A DNA stretch of 64,000 bases, from the NCBI GenBank assembly GCA_009760855.2, contig WPIO01000244.1, forward strand, positions 62,001 to 126,000. Direction: 5' to 3'. The notes below the pieces were generated by a model, which was given only the letters and a program-made list of their open reading frames with translations, ran no database searches and was not told the DNA's origin. Below are positions 63,561 to 64,000 of the stretch, in pieces. Position 1 is the first letter of the stretch; each line of letters opens with the position of its first letter. The translations under genes were made by a program, and so were the position numbers. Source of the DNA: Cristatella mucedo (taxonomy: Eukaryota; Bryozoa; Phylactolaemata; Cristatellidae).

Positions 63561-64000
63561 ATAGTAATAATAATAATAATGCACTTGATAAAGCGCCCTC
63601 AGAGAACTCAATCGCTTTCTACGCGCTTTATATTTGTCGCAAAGGGAAATGCAATTGAATGGTAAGTAAAATCATGCTTGAAAAACAAACAAAATGAATA
63701 ACATGGTTAGGGGCGACATGCACAGGGTCAGCATGCAAATGTGGTTAGTGGCAGCATGCACAGTGTCAGCACGCATAAGCACGTGAAGGACGAATCACAG
63801 GGACCCACTAAATGCTGTCCTAAATAGGTGTGTTTTTAAGTTCCTTTTAAATGTGGTCAGGTCAGGGGATGTTCTGATGCAGGTCGGGAGGCAGTTCTAG
63901 GCTTTGGGAGCATACGAACTAAATGCACGGTCTCCAAAGGATTTAAGGTTTGTACGAGGTATTTCTAGACTGTTGGATTCCGAAAAGCGGGTGGTACGAT
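63561..64000 (-). mobile_element. LINE-B 3' copy running off the window
   Basis: Begins with a (TAA)n tail at ~63565, then the stem-loop (63588-63630), GCATGC-rich UTR and coding block up to the edge. The C-terminal AWNSLP-type block is visible near 63890. Confidence 0.88.

Overview
The window looks like a piece of an animal (metazoan, probably invertebrate) nuclear genome. It holds two intron-containing host genes with GT-AG exon boundaries, many 5'-truncated non-LTR retrotransposons, tRNA-derived SINE-like repeats, long dinucleotide microsatellites, one Ty1/copia LTR element and one large endogenous DNA-virus-like element. I cannot name the species.

Layout. 0-23 kb: LINE and SINE debris (two LINE families, here called LINE-A with a short TTACA-type tail and LINE-B with an (ATT)n tail and a 3' stem-loop), microsatellites, minus-strand exons of a JmjC/Cupin_8-like gene (9.0-10.9 kb, possible first exon at 15.9-16.0 kb), a decayed hAT/ZMYM1-like fragment (17.1-17.9 kb) and a diverged ~177-bp tandem repeat (18.07-19.23 kb). 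About 23.75-44.37 kb: a sharply AT-rich block that is an endogenous Polinton/Maverick (adintovirus-like) element. It carries protein-primed type DNA polymerase B, an rve integrase, an A32/FtsK-type packaging ATPase, an adenain-like protease, a double jelly-roll type major capsid protein, penton/minor-capsid candidates, a phospholipase A2-domain protein, a YqaJ-like exonuclease, an HNH-AP2 endonuclease, four phage-like fibre paralogues and several small unknowns. About half of its genes are broken; some breaks lie in homopolymers or GA runs and could be assembly errors. 44.9-52.9 kb: nested retroelements, including a very young copia element with identical 399-bp LTRs but a deleted RT/RNase H. 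54.5-62.0 kb: ten consistent minus-strand exons of an SLC13-family sodium/carboxylate (or sulfate) symporter. 62-64 kb: microsatellite and LINE-B fragments.

How the viral genes fit together: PolB, exonuclease and integrase would replicate and insert the DNA; MCP, penton/minor capsid, core, PLA2 and fibre proteins would build a virion; the ATPase would package DNA; and the protease would mature the core (one intact core-like protein has a consensus adenain cleavage site near its N-terminus). Most of these genes share a TATAG(A/G)-type signal within a few bases of the start codon, sometimes as a bidirectional spacer of only 9-10 bases. The right end is cut inside a gene and I see no terminal inverted repeats, so the copy is probably dead, although eight ORFs are still uninterrupted.
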